DNA of 7,819 bases from an uncultured Clostridia bacterium. GTDB taxonomy: Bacteria > Bacillota > Clostridia > Christensenellales > Aristaeellaceae. Below the pieces are notes generated by a model. That model had not been told where the DNA came from and ran no database searches. It was given only the letters and a program-made list of their open reading frames with translations. Shown piece by piece: positions 1 to 5,885 of the stretch. The stretch is taken from assembly GCA_945877525.1 (NCBI GenBank), contig CAMDVP010000142.1:1-7819 (forward strand), given 5' to 3'. Each line of letters opens with the position of its first letter. Positions within the stretch are counted from its first letter, which is position 1. The position numbers were made by a program, and so were the translations under genes.

Positions 1-81
1 TTCCTGGGCCGGCCCAACGGCCACAAGGCCCACGAGCTGCTCCATACCACCTACATGGCGCGGCCCAAGTACAGCAAGTAA
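1..81 (+). CDS. 3' end of an unrecognised gene (partial)
   Basis: Frame 1 is open from the window edge to a TAA at 79-81 and gives 26 residues, including HELLHTTY and ending in RPKYSK. A hairpin with a T run follows 5 bases after the stop, which supports this as a real gene end rather than chance reading. The fragment is too short for me to assign a family, and I do not recognise the tail. It reads toward the minus-strand operon, so the two converge. Whether it belongs to the same pathway as the hydrolases cannot be judged from here. Confidence 0.6.
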   Translation, partial: FLGRPNGHKAHELLHTTYMARPKYSK

Positions 82-86
82 AACAC

Positions 87-115
87 GGGAGGGGGCGGAA
101 GCGCTCCCTCCTTTT
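87..115 (+). terminator. Rho-independent terminator after the partial gene
   Basis: Bases 88-96 (GGAGGGGGC) pair with 103-111 (GCTCCCTCC) in a 9-bp stem with one G-T pair. The loop is six bases and four T residues follow (112-115). It begins 5 bases after the TAA at 79-81, so it most likely ends transcription of the gene entering from the left. Confidence 0.8.
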
Positions 116-145
116 CGAATCGACAGCGATTATGAAATAGAAATA

Positions 146-191
146 AACAGCGATGGCCCGGGACGTCAATTCTCCGGGTCATCGCTGTTTT
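146..191 (-). terminator. Long hairpin, probable terminator of the minus-strand operon (possibly bidirectional)
   Basis: Bases 146-161 (AACAGCGATGGCCCGG) pair with 174-189 (CCGGGTCATCGCTGTT), a 16-bp stem with a single G-T pair and a 12-base loop. On the minus strand the stem is followed by TATTTC, and on the plus strand by TT then GG, so the T run is better in the minus direction. It lies about 47 bases past the TAA of the last minus-strand gene (238-240). It could also back up the plus-strand terminator at 87-115. A small hairpin (207-212 with 224-229) sits between it and the stop codon. Confidence 0.75.
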
Positions 192-237
192 GGAAAGCAA
201 ACGGATTGGCGGACATATATAAGCCGCCAGTTATGGA

Positions 238-1764
238 TTACCGAATCCTGACTGCCTGTGCCACATGGGTGAAAAGCTCACGCCCATCGGCCAGCATGTC
301 CTTTTCGACGGTGATTTTCAGCTGGCCGTTATCCATGCGATGCATGGTGATTTCCGGGCAACACCAGCCGTTGAGCCAGCGCAGGGAAACGCGCAGCGTA
401 TCCGCATCCAGGAAGCGCGCTGTGGCCGCATAATCGGGCAGATCCTCCATCACGGTCACGGCCTTGCGGGGCGTCCATTTGCCGGTCAGGTCGGCGTAAA
501 GCTGCGTTTCTTCATCGAGGGTCAGCAGCAGCTGATTGTCATTCAGCGTCAGGCGCATGAAGCGCACGTCGGCGCTGCGCGATGGGGAATAGAACAGGTG
601 ATAGAAATCCTCCTGCACGGGAGCCACCTCAATCCATGGACGGAAGCTGCCCTCACAGATGAAATAGTCGCCCTGCCACCGGGCCGCGTCCGGCGGGATG
701 GGCAGTGCCGGCGCGTCCGCAACGCAGCGGCTACTCTCGTAATGCCGCAGGGAGGCGAGGGCTTCGCCGTTCTCCGGCAGGGCTGCGTCCGCTGCGGAAG
801 CCATGAGGGCCTCGACCAGCTCCATCACCCGGGGCACGCCGTTGGGATAGCGGCCTGCTTCATGAATGGCCACCACCATGTCCTTCTCCGGCCAGATCAG
901 GCAAAGCTGCCCCTGCCCGCCGTCAAAGCGCACCATGCCAGGCTGCTTGCACATCCACAGCTGCCAGCCGTATCCCATGGCGCCGTCGTCGGTGCCGGGG
1001 GTATCGCTGGTTTCAATCTGCTTGGTCATGGCCTGCTCCATCCAGTCGCGGCGGATCAGCTGCTGCCCGTTTACACAGCCATAGGCGGCATAGAACATGC
1101 CCAGGCGCAGGTTGGCCCGGGTGGTGGAGCTTGTGCCGGGCTCGGCTACATAAGAACTGCCGAACTTGCGCCACACATGCTCTCCGGGGGCAATACCGAT
1201 GGCGCTGAACAGCCTCCGGCGCATGTATTCGTCCAGCGGTTCGCCGGAGCGCTTTTCCACCGCCGCGCCCAGGAGACAACTGCCAATGGAGTTGTACAAA
1301 AAGGTGGTGCCGGGCTCATGGACGATGGGCTCCCGCAGGAAATTTTCCACCCAGCGCTCGTCCATCTCGGGCATCCTGGCCATTCCCACCGACATGCTCA
1401 TCAGGTGGGACATCTTAAGCTTGCGCATGTTTTCGTCCGGCTCGATGCCGTACAGGGCAAACTCGTCGGCAAACACATCCACAAAGCGCTCGTCGGGGGA
1501 AATCAGCCCCTCCGTGCAGGCCAGGCCAAAGCCTGTGCAGGTGTAGCTCTTGCCGAGGGAGTGGTTGGTATGGGGCTTGCCCGCGCCGTAGGGCTGCAAG
1601 TAGGTTTCGCAGAACACCTTGCCGTGGCGCTCCATGACAATGCCGTGAATCTCATTTTCCGTGGCGTCCAGCAGGCGGAGGCACTCCTCCACGGCGCTGC
1701 TGCTCAGGCCAATTTCCTCCGGGCTGCACACGCCCTGGATCAGGTCATGGGAATTTTCCTTCAT
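238..1764 (-). CDS. Serine hydrolase, class C beta-lactamase fold (beta-lactamase/D-Ala-D-Ala carboxypeptidase-like esterase)
   Basis: The 508-residue product belongs to the PF00144-type serine hydrolases, which include AmpC, DD-peptidases and EstB-type esterases. The catalytic Ser-x-x-Lys is SLGK at residues 69-72, and the Tyr-x-Asn-type motif is YNS at 157-159. The third motif region reads DGG near 281-283 instead of KTG or HxG, as is common in the esterase-like branch. Roughly the last 160 residues form a separate, probably beta-rich, C-terminal region. No signal peptide or lipobox is visible, which argues against a role in periplasmic or surface peptidoglycan and for a cytoplasmic esterase or amidase. 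The ATG at 1764 was chosen because AAAGGAAG lies 8 bases upstream and the ATG overlaps the preceding gene's TGA as TGATG. An in-frame TTG one codon earlier (1767) is possible but sits too close to the binding site. It is the last gene of the four-gene operon. The substrate is unknown. Confidence 0.9.
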   Translation of the reverse strand: MKENSHDLIQGVCSPEEIGLSSSAVEECLRLLDATENEIHGIVMERHGKVFCETYLQPYGAGKPHTNHSLGKSYTCTGFGLACTEGLISPDERFVDVFADEFALYGIEPDENMRKLKMSHLMSMSVGMARMPEMDERWVENFLREPIVHEPGTTFLYNSIGSCLLGAAVEKRSGEPLDEYMRRRLFSAIGIAPGEHVWRKFGSSYVAEPGTSSTTRANLRLGMFYAAYGCVNGQQLIRRDWMEQAMTKQIETSDTPGTDDGAMGYGWQLWMCKQPGMVRFDGGQGQLCLIWPEKDMVVAIHEAGRYPNGVPRVMELVEALMASAADAALPENGEALASLRHYESSRCVADAPALPIPPDAARWQGDYFICEGSFRPWIEVAPVQEDFYHLFYSPSRSADVRFMRLTLNDNQLLLTLDEETQLYADLTGKWTPRKAVTVMEDLPDYAATARFLDADTLRVSLRWLNGWCCPEITMHRMDNGQLKITVEKDMLADGRELFTHVAQAVRIR

Positions 1765-2375
1765 CAATGATTCTTCCTTTCAAGCAGCTGCGCAATCATC
1801 AGCGACTCCAGATCATCCTCACCGGCGGAAAGCCAGGTGACGCCGGCACGGGTTTTGCTGCTCAGAGCATAGGAGGAGCTGTCGCCGCTGTCCCTCTCGC
1901 CAAAGACGGCGGAAAGGTTCATGTCGTCCGTCCAGCTGTCGGGCAGATCCGGATTCGCATTAAAGGCGATGGCGGCGCTGATTCGTTCCGGGCAGCGATC
2001 CAGCAGATGCGCCGCTGCCCATCCGCCCGTACCAAGTCCAAGGGCAACGGCCGTGTTTGCCACGGGGAAGCTGCGGCTGACAAAGGGCAGAAGCCCTTCG
2101 GTGAGGTAGGTGCGCCAGTGAGGCCCATAGCGCATATCGGTGAAGCAGGAGCGGTTGCTGTTGGGGAGCAGAATGGCCCAGCCGGTTTGATCCACCAGGC
2201 GGGGGAGGCGGCACAGCTGCGCAAGCTGCGTTCCGTCATATCCGAGGTCGTGAAGAAACAGCGCCAGAGGAATCTGCTCGCCGCTGCCTGTCATGGCCGC
2301 GTCCGGCAGGGCGATGCGCCAGGACTGCGCGTGCTCCAGCCCGGGCAGCCGGCTTGAGGCTTCCATCAGAATCAT
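1764..2375 (-). CDS. Catalytically degenerate EstA/esterase-D-like protein (Ser and His missing)
   Basis: The 203-residue protein aligns by eye with PF00756 esterases. It has a LHD strand end at residues 41-43 where active members have LHG, a TDMRYGPHWRTYLTEGLLPF stretch at 79-98 typical of the family, and a strand-elbow-helix at 110-130. The elbow reads GLGTGG (113-118), so the nucleophile position is Gly115 (GGT) rather than Ser. The strand bearing the catalytic Asp is recognisable (AGEDD, 184-188). The chain then ends about 15 residues later, before the strand and loop that carry the catalytic His. It is therefore probably not an esterase and may be a partner or regulatory subunit of its neighbours, or a decaying copy. 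The ATG at 2375 was chosen because AAAGGAGG precedes it at 7 bases and it overlaps the upstream stop as ATGA; a GTG at 2441 would need a 70-base overlap. The reading frame is intact and coupled on both sides, which argues against simple decay. Confidence 0.82.
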   Translation of the reverse strand: MILMEASSRLPGLEHAQSWRIALPDAAMTGSGEQIPLALFLHDLGYDGTQLAQLCRLPRLVDQTGWAILLPNSNRSCFTDMRYGPHWRTYLTEGLLPFVSRSFPVANTAVALGLGTGGWAAAHLLDRCPERISAAIAFNANPDLPDSWTDDMNLSAVFGERDSGDSSSYALSSKTRAGVTWLSAGEDDLESLMIAQLLERKNH

Positions 2376-3154
2376 ACGGCTTCCTCCTTTCGGGCATCGA
2401 GGCACACCTGCTCGGCCCATTGCATGAAATCCTCTGTCCACAGGTTCCAGCAGGTGAAGCTGTGGATGCCTGCGCCCTGCCGCCAGGCAACCTGTGCCCC
2501 GGCCTGGCGAAGGTCATCTCTTGCGATGGTGTTCAGCGCATAGCCGAAATCCTCGGTGCCGCAGACCATGTACAGGGAGGGACATACGCCCTCGCTGACG
2601 CGGCGGCGCGCCATCCAGACCACATCGTTGGAATTGTTGACAAGATTCTCATAGGATCCAAAGGCGTACATCAGGTCGGGCCCGCCGACCTGAACGCCCC
2701 GCTGATAGCGCTCGATGATAGTGGGCAGTGCCACCGCGCCGGCAAAGGCACCGGCCCCGCAAAACCATTCCGGCCGGTTCATGGCCAGGCGGAAGGCTGC
2801 AAAGCCTCCCATGGAAGCGCCGGCGATCAGGTTGTCCTCCCGCCTTTGGGACAGGCAGGGAAGCAGGCTGCGCACAGCGGGAAGCCATTCGTTTTCCAGA
2901 AAATCCGCATAGGGCAGGCCGTAGCGCATGTTGACGCCGAAGCCGTTGAAGATGGACACGGATACCAATGCAAAGCCGTGGTCGCGGGCGACCTGCACGA
3001 TGTTGGATTCATCAAACCACTCGTTGCAGTCGCAGTTGGCGCCATGGAGCAGCCACAGGGTTTTGAAGCCGCTGCCGCTGTCCGGCAGGGATACTCTGAT
3101 CTCCACGGGCACCTTCAGCACCCTGGACGGAATGGAAAAATGCAGCAATGCCAT
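2372..3154 (-). CDS. EstA/esterase-D-family carboxylesterase, catalytic triad intact
   Basis: The 260-residue product is a full-length alpha/beta hydrolase of the PF00756 family (tributyrin esterase EstA, S-formylglutathione hydrolase, acetylxylan and feruloyl esterase relatives). Visible features are LLHG (35-38) for the oxyanion region, the elbow GASMGG with Ser114, CGTEDF with Asp202, and His231 in GIHSFTCWN. All three triad positions are present, in contrast to the genes on either side. No signal peptide is seen, so it should hydrolyse short acyl esters in the cytoplasm. The start at 3154 has AAAGGAGA 6 bases upstream. It lies 13 bases after the preceding gene and overlaps the next by 4 bases (ATGA), so co-translation is likely. 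The natural substrate cannot be read from sequence; short-chain acyl groups on sugars or plant phenolics are the family precedent. Confidence 0.92.
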   Translation of the reverse strand: MALLHFSIPSRVLKVPVEIRVSLPDSGSGFKTLWLLHGANCDCNEWFDESNIVQVARDHGFALVSVSIFNGFGVNMRYGLPYADFLENEWLPAVRSLLPCLSQRREDNLIAGASMGGFAAFRLAMNRPEWFCGAGAFAGAVALPTIIERYQRGVQVGGPDLMYAFGSYENLVNNSNDVVWMARRRVSEGVCPSLYMVCGTEDFGYALNTIARDDLRQAGAQVAWRQGAGIHSFTCWNLWTEDFMQWAEQVCLDARKEEAV

Positions 3155-3167
3155 GATGATTCTCCTT

Positions 3168-4052
3168 TCAGCCTTCCTCCGGTTCCAGCACCCGCCGCTT
3201 CAGGGGCAGGTATTCATCCAAAGCCCTGGCGATGTACTTGTCCCACATGTCAAAGTCGTGGTCATAGCCCTCGGCCACCTCATAGGTTACATCGTAGCCC
3301 GCTTCCCGGAGCAGGCGCACGTCCTCCTCCACACGGGAGCGGATAAACTCACGGCTGCCGCAGGCAATGAAGAACCTACTGGCCTCGTGCCCGGCACGGC
3401 GATGGGCCTCGGCCTGCGAAGCCACATCAAACCGGGAGCCTTCGATGCCGCTGCTGGGGCCGAAGGTGGTGCAGTACAGCGGGAAGTCGTTGCGGAAATG
3501 ATCCATGTCCAGCTCCTGCTGGATGGTCTGCGTGCTCATGGTCATGCCGATGCCCCCGGAGATGTCCACGCAGGCGGCATACCGTTCCGGGTGCATCAGG
3601 GCGGTGCCAAGGGCCACGTTGCCGCCCATGGCGTAGCCGACGATGAAATTGTCCTCCCGCCTGGGGGAGGAAGCAAACAGCGACTGAATCACCACGGGCA
3701 GTTCCTCGGCCAGGAAGGTCTGGTAGGCCACGCCATAGGCGGTATCCACACCGAAGCTGTTGGCGATGTTGGGGGTTACCAGCATGACCCGGTTGCGCTG
3801 GGCATAGCGCTCTGCGTTGGTGTAACGGTAGGTGAGGGTGTCATCGTCGCCGCCACCGTGAAGCAGATAAACCGTCTGAAACTTCATCCCCGGGCGGTAG
3901 AGCGCCTTGCCGTCCGCGGTGCAGCGGCCCTGCTCGCGCTTGTCGGAAACGGCGGGATCAAAGTAGGTCAGATCATCCGTGGGGTATACCACGGAGATGT
4001 TCACATAATAGCCCAGCACCTGGCTGCGGTAGTTGAAATGAATCAAGCCCAT
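3168..4052 (-). CDS. EstA/esterase-D-like protein with the nucleophile Ser replaced by Ala
   Basis: The 294-residue product has the full PF00756 layout: family-typical N-terminus (MGLIHFNYRS...), LLHGGG at 63-68, VDTAYGVAYQTFLAEELP at 102-119, and a C-terminal GYDHDFDMWDKYI stretch at 262-274 with the catalytic-type His265. The elbow, however, reads GYAMGG (139-144), placing Ala141 (GCC) where active members have Ser, and the Asp position in CGSREF (231-236) is Glu235. By established chemistry of this family it should not form an acyl-enzyme. It may bind an ester ligand, form heteromers with the intact esterase encoded just downstream, or have another role. The start at 4052 is supported by GGAGG 10 bases upstream and by the conserved N-terminus. 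A TTG at 4103 would have almost no leader and no binding site. It is the first gene of the minus-strand operon. Confidence 0.88.
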   Translation of the reverse strand: MGLIHFNYRSQVLGYYVNISVVYPTDDLTYFDPAVSDKREQGRCTADGKALYRPGMKFQTVYLLHGGGDDDTLTYRYTNAERYAQRNRVMLVTPNIANSFGVDTAYGVAYQTFLAEELPVVIQSLFASSPRREDNFIVGYAMGGNVALGTALMHPERYAACVDISGGIGMTMSTQTIQQELDMDHFRNDFPLYCTTFGPSSGIEGSRFDVASQAEAHRRAGHEASRFFIACGSREFIRSRVEEDVRLLREAGYDVTYEVAEGYDHDFDMWDKYIARALDEYLPLKRRVLEPEEG

Positions 4053-4068
4053 TGATGAAACGCCTCCA

Positions 4069-4083
4069 ATCAGCATGCTAAAA
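4069..4083 (-). promoter_or_regulatory. Candidate operator in the minus-strand leader
   Basis: On the minus strand this reads TTTTAGCATGCTGAT and contains the 8-bp palindrome AGCATGCT (4072-4079). It lies between the predicted transcription start and the GGAGG at 4066-4062. A version with four extra bases occurs in the plus-strand leader at 4292-4310. An operator or shared regulatory role is inferred from placement and similarity only. Confidence 0.35.
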
Positions 4084-4117
4084 TGATGAGGTTCATGAAG
4101 CAAATCGAATTAGCAAA

Positions 4118-4147
4118 ATAATATCATAGCAAAACCCTGTCTGTCAA
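4118..4147 (-). promoter_or_regulatory. Sigma-A-type promoter of the minus-strand operon
   Basis: Read on the minus strand, TTGACA (4147-4142) is followed by an 18-base spacer and TATTAT (4123-4118), with TGA directly before it as an extended -10. A start near 4111 would give a leader of about 59 bases before the ATG at 4052. TTTTGCTA occurs twice on the minus strand, once in the spacer and once across the end of the -10. Confidence 0.75.
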
Positions 4148-4219
4148 GGGCGTCTATGGGAAATCCAACGTCCTGTTACCTTGGGCAAAATCGGGAATTA
4201 AGAGACGTATCAGCAAAAA

Positions 4220-4234
4220 ATGACCCTTTGAATG
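4220..4234 (+). repeat. Direct repeat, copy 1 (upstream of the plus-strand -35)
   Basis: ATGACCCTTTGAATG matches ATGACCCTATGAATG at 4317-4331 in 14 of 15 bases, with 97 bases between the starts. This copy ends 12 bases before the TTGACA of the plus-strand promoter, a position usual for an activator site or one half of a looping pair. Confidence 0.5.
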
Positions 4235-4246
4235 CGTCGGAACAGC

Positions 4247-4275
4247 TTGACAGGCGATGAAAAGGCTGGTATTGT
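4247..4275 (+). promoter_or_regulatory. Sigma-A-type promoter of the plus-strand pair
   Basis: TTGACA (4247-4252) is followed by a 17-base spacer and TATTGT (4270-4275), with TGG immediately before the -10 as an extended element. A start near 4282 gives a leader of about 70 bases before the ATG at 4352. The -35 matches consensus fully and the -10 at four of six positions. Confidence 0.65.
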
Positions 4276-4291
4276 ATAAGAAGGTGCAACG

Positions 4292-4310
4292 TTTTAGCAT
4301 ATGCGCTGAT
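4292..4310 (+). promoter_or_regulatory. Candidate operator in the plus-strand leader
   Basis: TTTTAGCAT, then ATGC, then GCTGAT. The outer parts equal the minus-strand leader motif at 4069-4083, and an 8-bp palindrome GCATATGC sits at 4297-4304. It begins about 10 bases after the predicted start of transcription, where a bound repressor would block elongation. The function is inferred. Confidence 0.35.
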
Positions 4311-4316
4311 CAACAT

Positions 4317-4331
4317 ATGACCCTATGAATG
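4317..4331 (+). repeat. Direct repeat, copy 2 (just before the ribosome binding site)
   Basis: ATGACCCTATGAATG differs by one base from the copy at 4220-4234. It ends 4 bases before the AAAGGA (4336-4341) that serves the carboxylesterase gene, so a protein bound here could affect transcription or, as RNA, translation. Confidence 0.5.
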
Positions 4332-4351
4332 GATGAAAGGATGGATGAAGA

Positions 4352-5881
4352 ATGCTGCGAAAGACTCATGTGGAAACAGGCTGGCTGGTGGGCGTACCCG
4401 CGGCGGATCCGAGAATCACGGCATACAAGGGAATTCCCTTTGCCGCACCCCCTGTGGGTGAAAACCGCTGGCGCGCGCCTCAGCCTGCCGCCCCCTGGGA
4501 GGGTGAGCTGCTCTGCCACAGCTTCGGCCCCATGTCCATGCAAAAGCCCCATATGAGCGATGGAAAAATCGGTCTATATGAGAAGGAATGGCTGTGCGAT
4601 CCGCAGTGCCCCATGGATGAGGACTGCCTGTACCTGAATGTATGGACCCCCGCCATGAGTGCGGACGAGCGCCTGCCGGTGCTGGTGTGGTATTTCGGCG
4701 GCGGCCTGATGGTCGGCGCACCTAACGAAATGGAGTTTGACGGCGAGCGCCTGGCCCGCAGGGGCATTGTGGTGGTGACGGTCAATTACCGCACCAATGT
4801 GTTCGGCTTCCTGGCACACCCCGACCTGACCCGCGAGGCGCCGGAGGCTCCCACCAATTTCGGCCACCTGGACCAGCAGTTTGCCACCCGCTGGGTGCAG
4901 CGGAACATTGCGGCCTTCGGCGGCGACCCGGACAATATTACCATCGCGGGCCAGTCGGCCGGCGGCGGCAGCGTCCAGGCCCAGCTGACCAGCCCGCAAA
5001 ACGAGGGGCTGTGCCAGCACGCCATCATCGACAGCGGCGTGTTCATCAACCCCTATCTGCACTGGATGCCACCGACCCTGCCCATGGACGAGGCGGAGCA
5101 GCAGGGCGTGGATTTCCTGAAGATGCTGGGGGTTTCCACCATTGAGGAGGCCCGGACCCTGGACGCGGTGTTTGTGCGGGACAAGATGCTGGAGAGCGGC
5201 GAGGTCTTCGGCCGCGTGATTGACGGGCAGTTCTGCGTGGGCGACCCGTGGCTGTTGCTGATGCAGGGCAAATGTCTGCCCGTGCCGGTGCTGACGGGCT
5301 GGACGAAGGATGAGTTCCACATGTCCTTCCCGGAACTGACCGGGCAGGAGAAGCAGACCCGCCTGGAGGCTGCCTTTGGCAAGGGGGCTGAGGAATTCCG
5401 CCGCCTGTGCGGCGATGACGACCGGCCGGGCACCCTCAGCGCCTCAAGCGAGGTGAACGTGGTGGAGGCTGCCTGCCGCACCCTGTCCCAGGCCCGCTGC
5501 GCCATGGGCCTGAAAACCTACCTGTACACCTTCGAGCCGTCCATCCCCGGTGATGACGCAGGATGCTTCCATTCCTCCGACCTGTGGTTCTTCTTTGAAA
5601 CCCTGGCCAAGTGCTGGCGCCCCTTCAAGGGCAAGCATTACGATCTGGCGCGGCAGATGTGCAACTACTGGGCCGGCTTTATCAAAAACGGCGATCCCAA
5701 CGGCCTTGACGCGGACGGCGAAGCCATGCCCTACTGGCCGGAGAGCAGGGAGCAGTCCACTGTGATGCACTTTGGCGATGAATGCGCCTGCCGCGTGGAA
5801 TCGGAAGGGCCGCTGATGCGCTTCCTAATGAGCAATGAATACAGGGTGTGGGGGCTGACCCAGCCCGGCGGGAAGGAATGA
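4352..5881 (+). CDS. Type-B carboxylesterase (para-nitrobenzyl esterase family)
   Basis: The 509-residue length and motifs match the PF00135 family. Near the N-terminus is the strand pair KGIPFAAPPVGENRW (26-40), then EDCLYLNVW (90-98), then the elbow GQSAGG with nucleophile Ser202. The acid is likely Glu321 (TKDEF) and the base His407 (GCFHSSDLW). The oxyanion motif reads FGGG (115-118) where many members have HGGG. There is no signal peptide, unlike many secreted relatives, so hydrolysis of an imported ester is implied. The ATG at 4352 is 10 bases after AAAGGA, which is a weaker site than others here, and begins a protein of normal family length. It is the first gene of the plus-strand pair, and the next starts 4 bases after its TGA. 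The substrate is unknown; the family acts on many small esters. Confidence 0.93.
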   Translation: MLRKTHVETGWLVGVPAADPRITAYKGIPFAAPPVGENRWRAPQPAAPWEGELLCHSFGPMSMQKPHMSDGKIGLYEKEWLCDPQCPMDEDCLYLNVWTPAMSADERLPVLVWYFGGGLMVGAPNEMEFDGERLARRGIVVVTVNYRTNVFGFLAHPDLTREAPEAPTNFGHLDQQFATRWVQRNIAAFGGDPDNITIAGQSAGGGSVQAQLTSPQNEGLCQHAIIDSGVFINPYLHWMPPTLPMDEAEQQGVDFLKMLGVSTIEEARTLDAVFVRDKMLESGEVFGRVIDGQFCVGDPWLLLMQGKCLPVPVLTGWTKDEFHMSFPELTGQEKQTRLEAAFGKGAEEFRRLCGDDDRPGTLSASSEVNVVEAACRTLSQARCAMGLKTYLYTFEPSIPGDDAGCFHSSDLWFFFETLAKCWRPFKGKHYDLARQMCNYWAGFIKNGDPNGLDADGEAMPYWPESREQSTVMHFGDECACRVESEGPLMRFLMSNEYRVWGLTQPGGKE

Positions 5882-5885
5882 GAGC

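Larger units (their letters stand above)
4053..4351. other. Divergent intergenic control region
   Basis: These 299 bases contain no gene. They hold two outward-facing promoters whose -35 boxes are 99 bases apart, a 14/15 direct repeat (4220-4234 and 4317-4331), three [T/C]AGCAAAA copies on the plus strand (4111, 4127, 4211), and a related TTTTAGCAT...GCTGAT motif in each leader. The composition is clearly more AT-rich than the flanking genes. The arrangement fits co-regulation of both operons by one DNA-binding protein, with the LacI-family product encoded at 7583 as the obvious candidate. That link is an inference. Confidence 0.7.

Noticed and set aside
265..1770. A 501-codon open frame on the plus strand opposite the beta-lactamase-fold gene
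   Set aside because: It is the antisense shadow of a GC-rich gene: Ala/Gly/His/Gln-rich with no family motif and no ribosome binding site, while the minus strand carries SxxK and YxN motifs and good signals.
1700..1830. A possible frameshift that split off the His-bearing end of the short EstA-like protein
   Set aside because: I see no remnant of the final strand and His loop in another frame; the beta-lactamase-fold gene starts immediately at the stop.
2376..2441. Upstream GTG start at 2441 for the short EstA-like gene
   Set aside because: It would add 22 residues that do not resemble the family and a 70-base overlap; the ATG at 2375 has a strong binding site and an ATGA junction.
2928..4055. 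A 375-codon plus-strand open frame across the two EstA-like genes
   Set aside because: It crosses the junction of two well-supported minus-strand genes, is rich in Gly/Ala/His/Val and has no family signature.
4053..4103. Upstream TTG start at 4103 for the first minus-strand gene
   Set aside because: It lies about 8 bases from the predicted transcription start and has no binding site; the family-like N-terminus begins at the ATG at 4052.
4286..4300. A catabolite-repression (cre-type) site at TGCAACGTTTTAGCA
   Set aside because: The spacing around the central CG does not fit the TGNAANCGNTNNCA pattern, and the half-sites are only partly symmetric.
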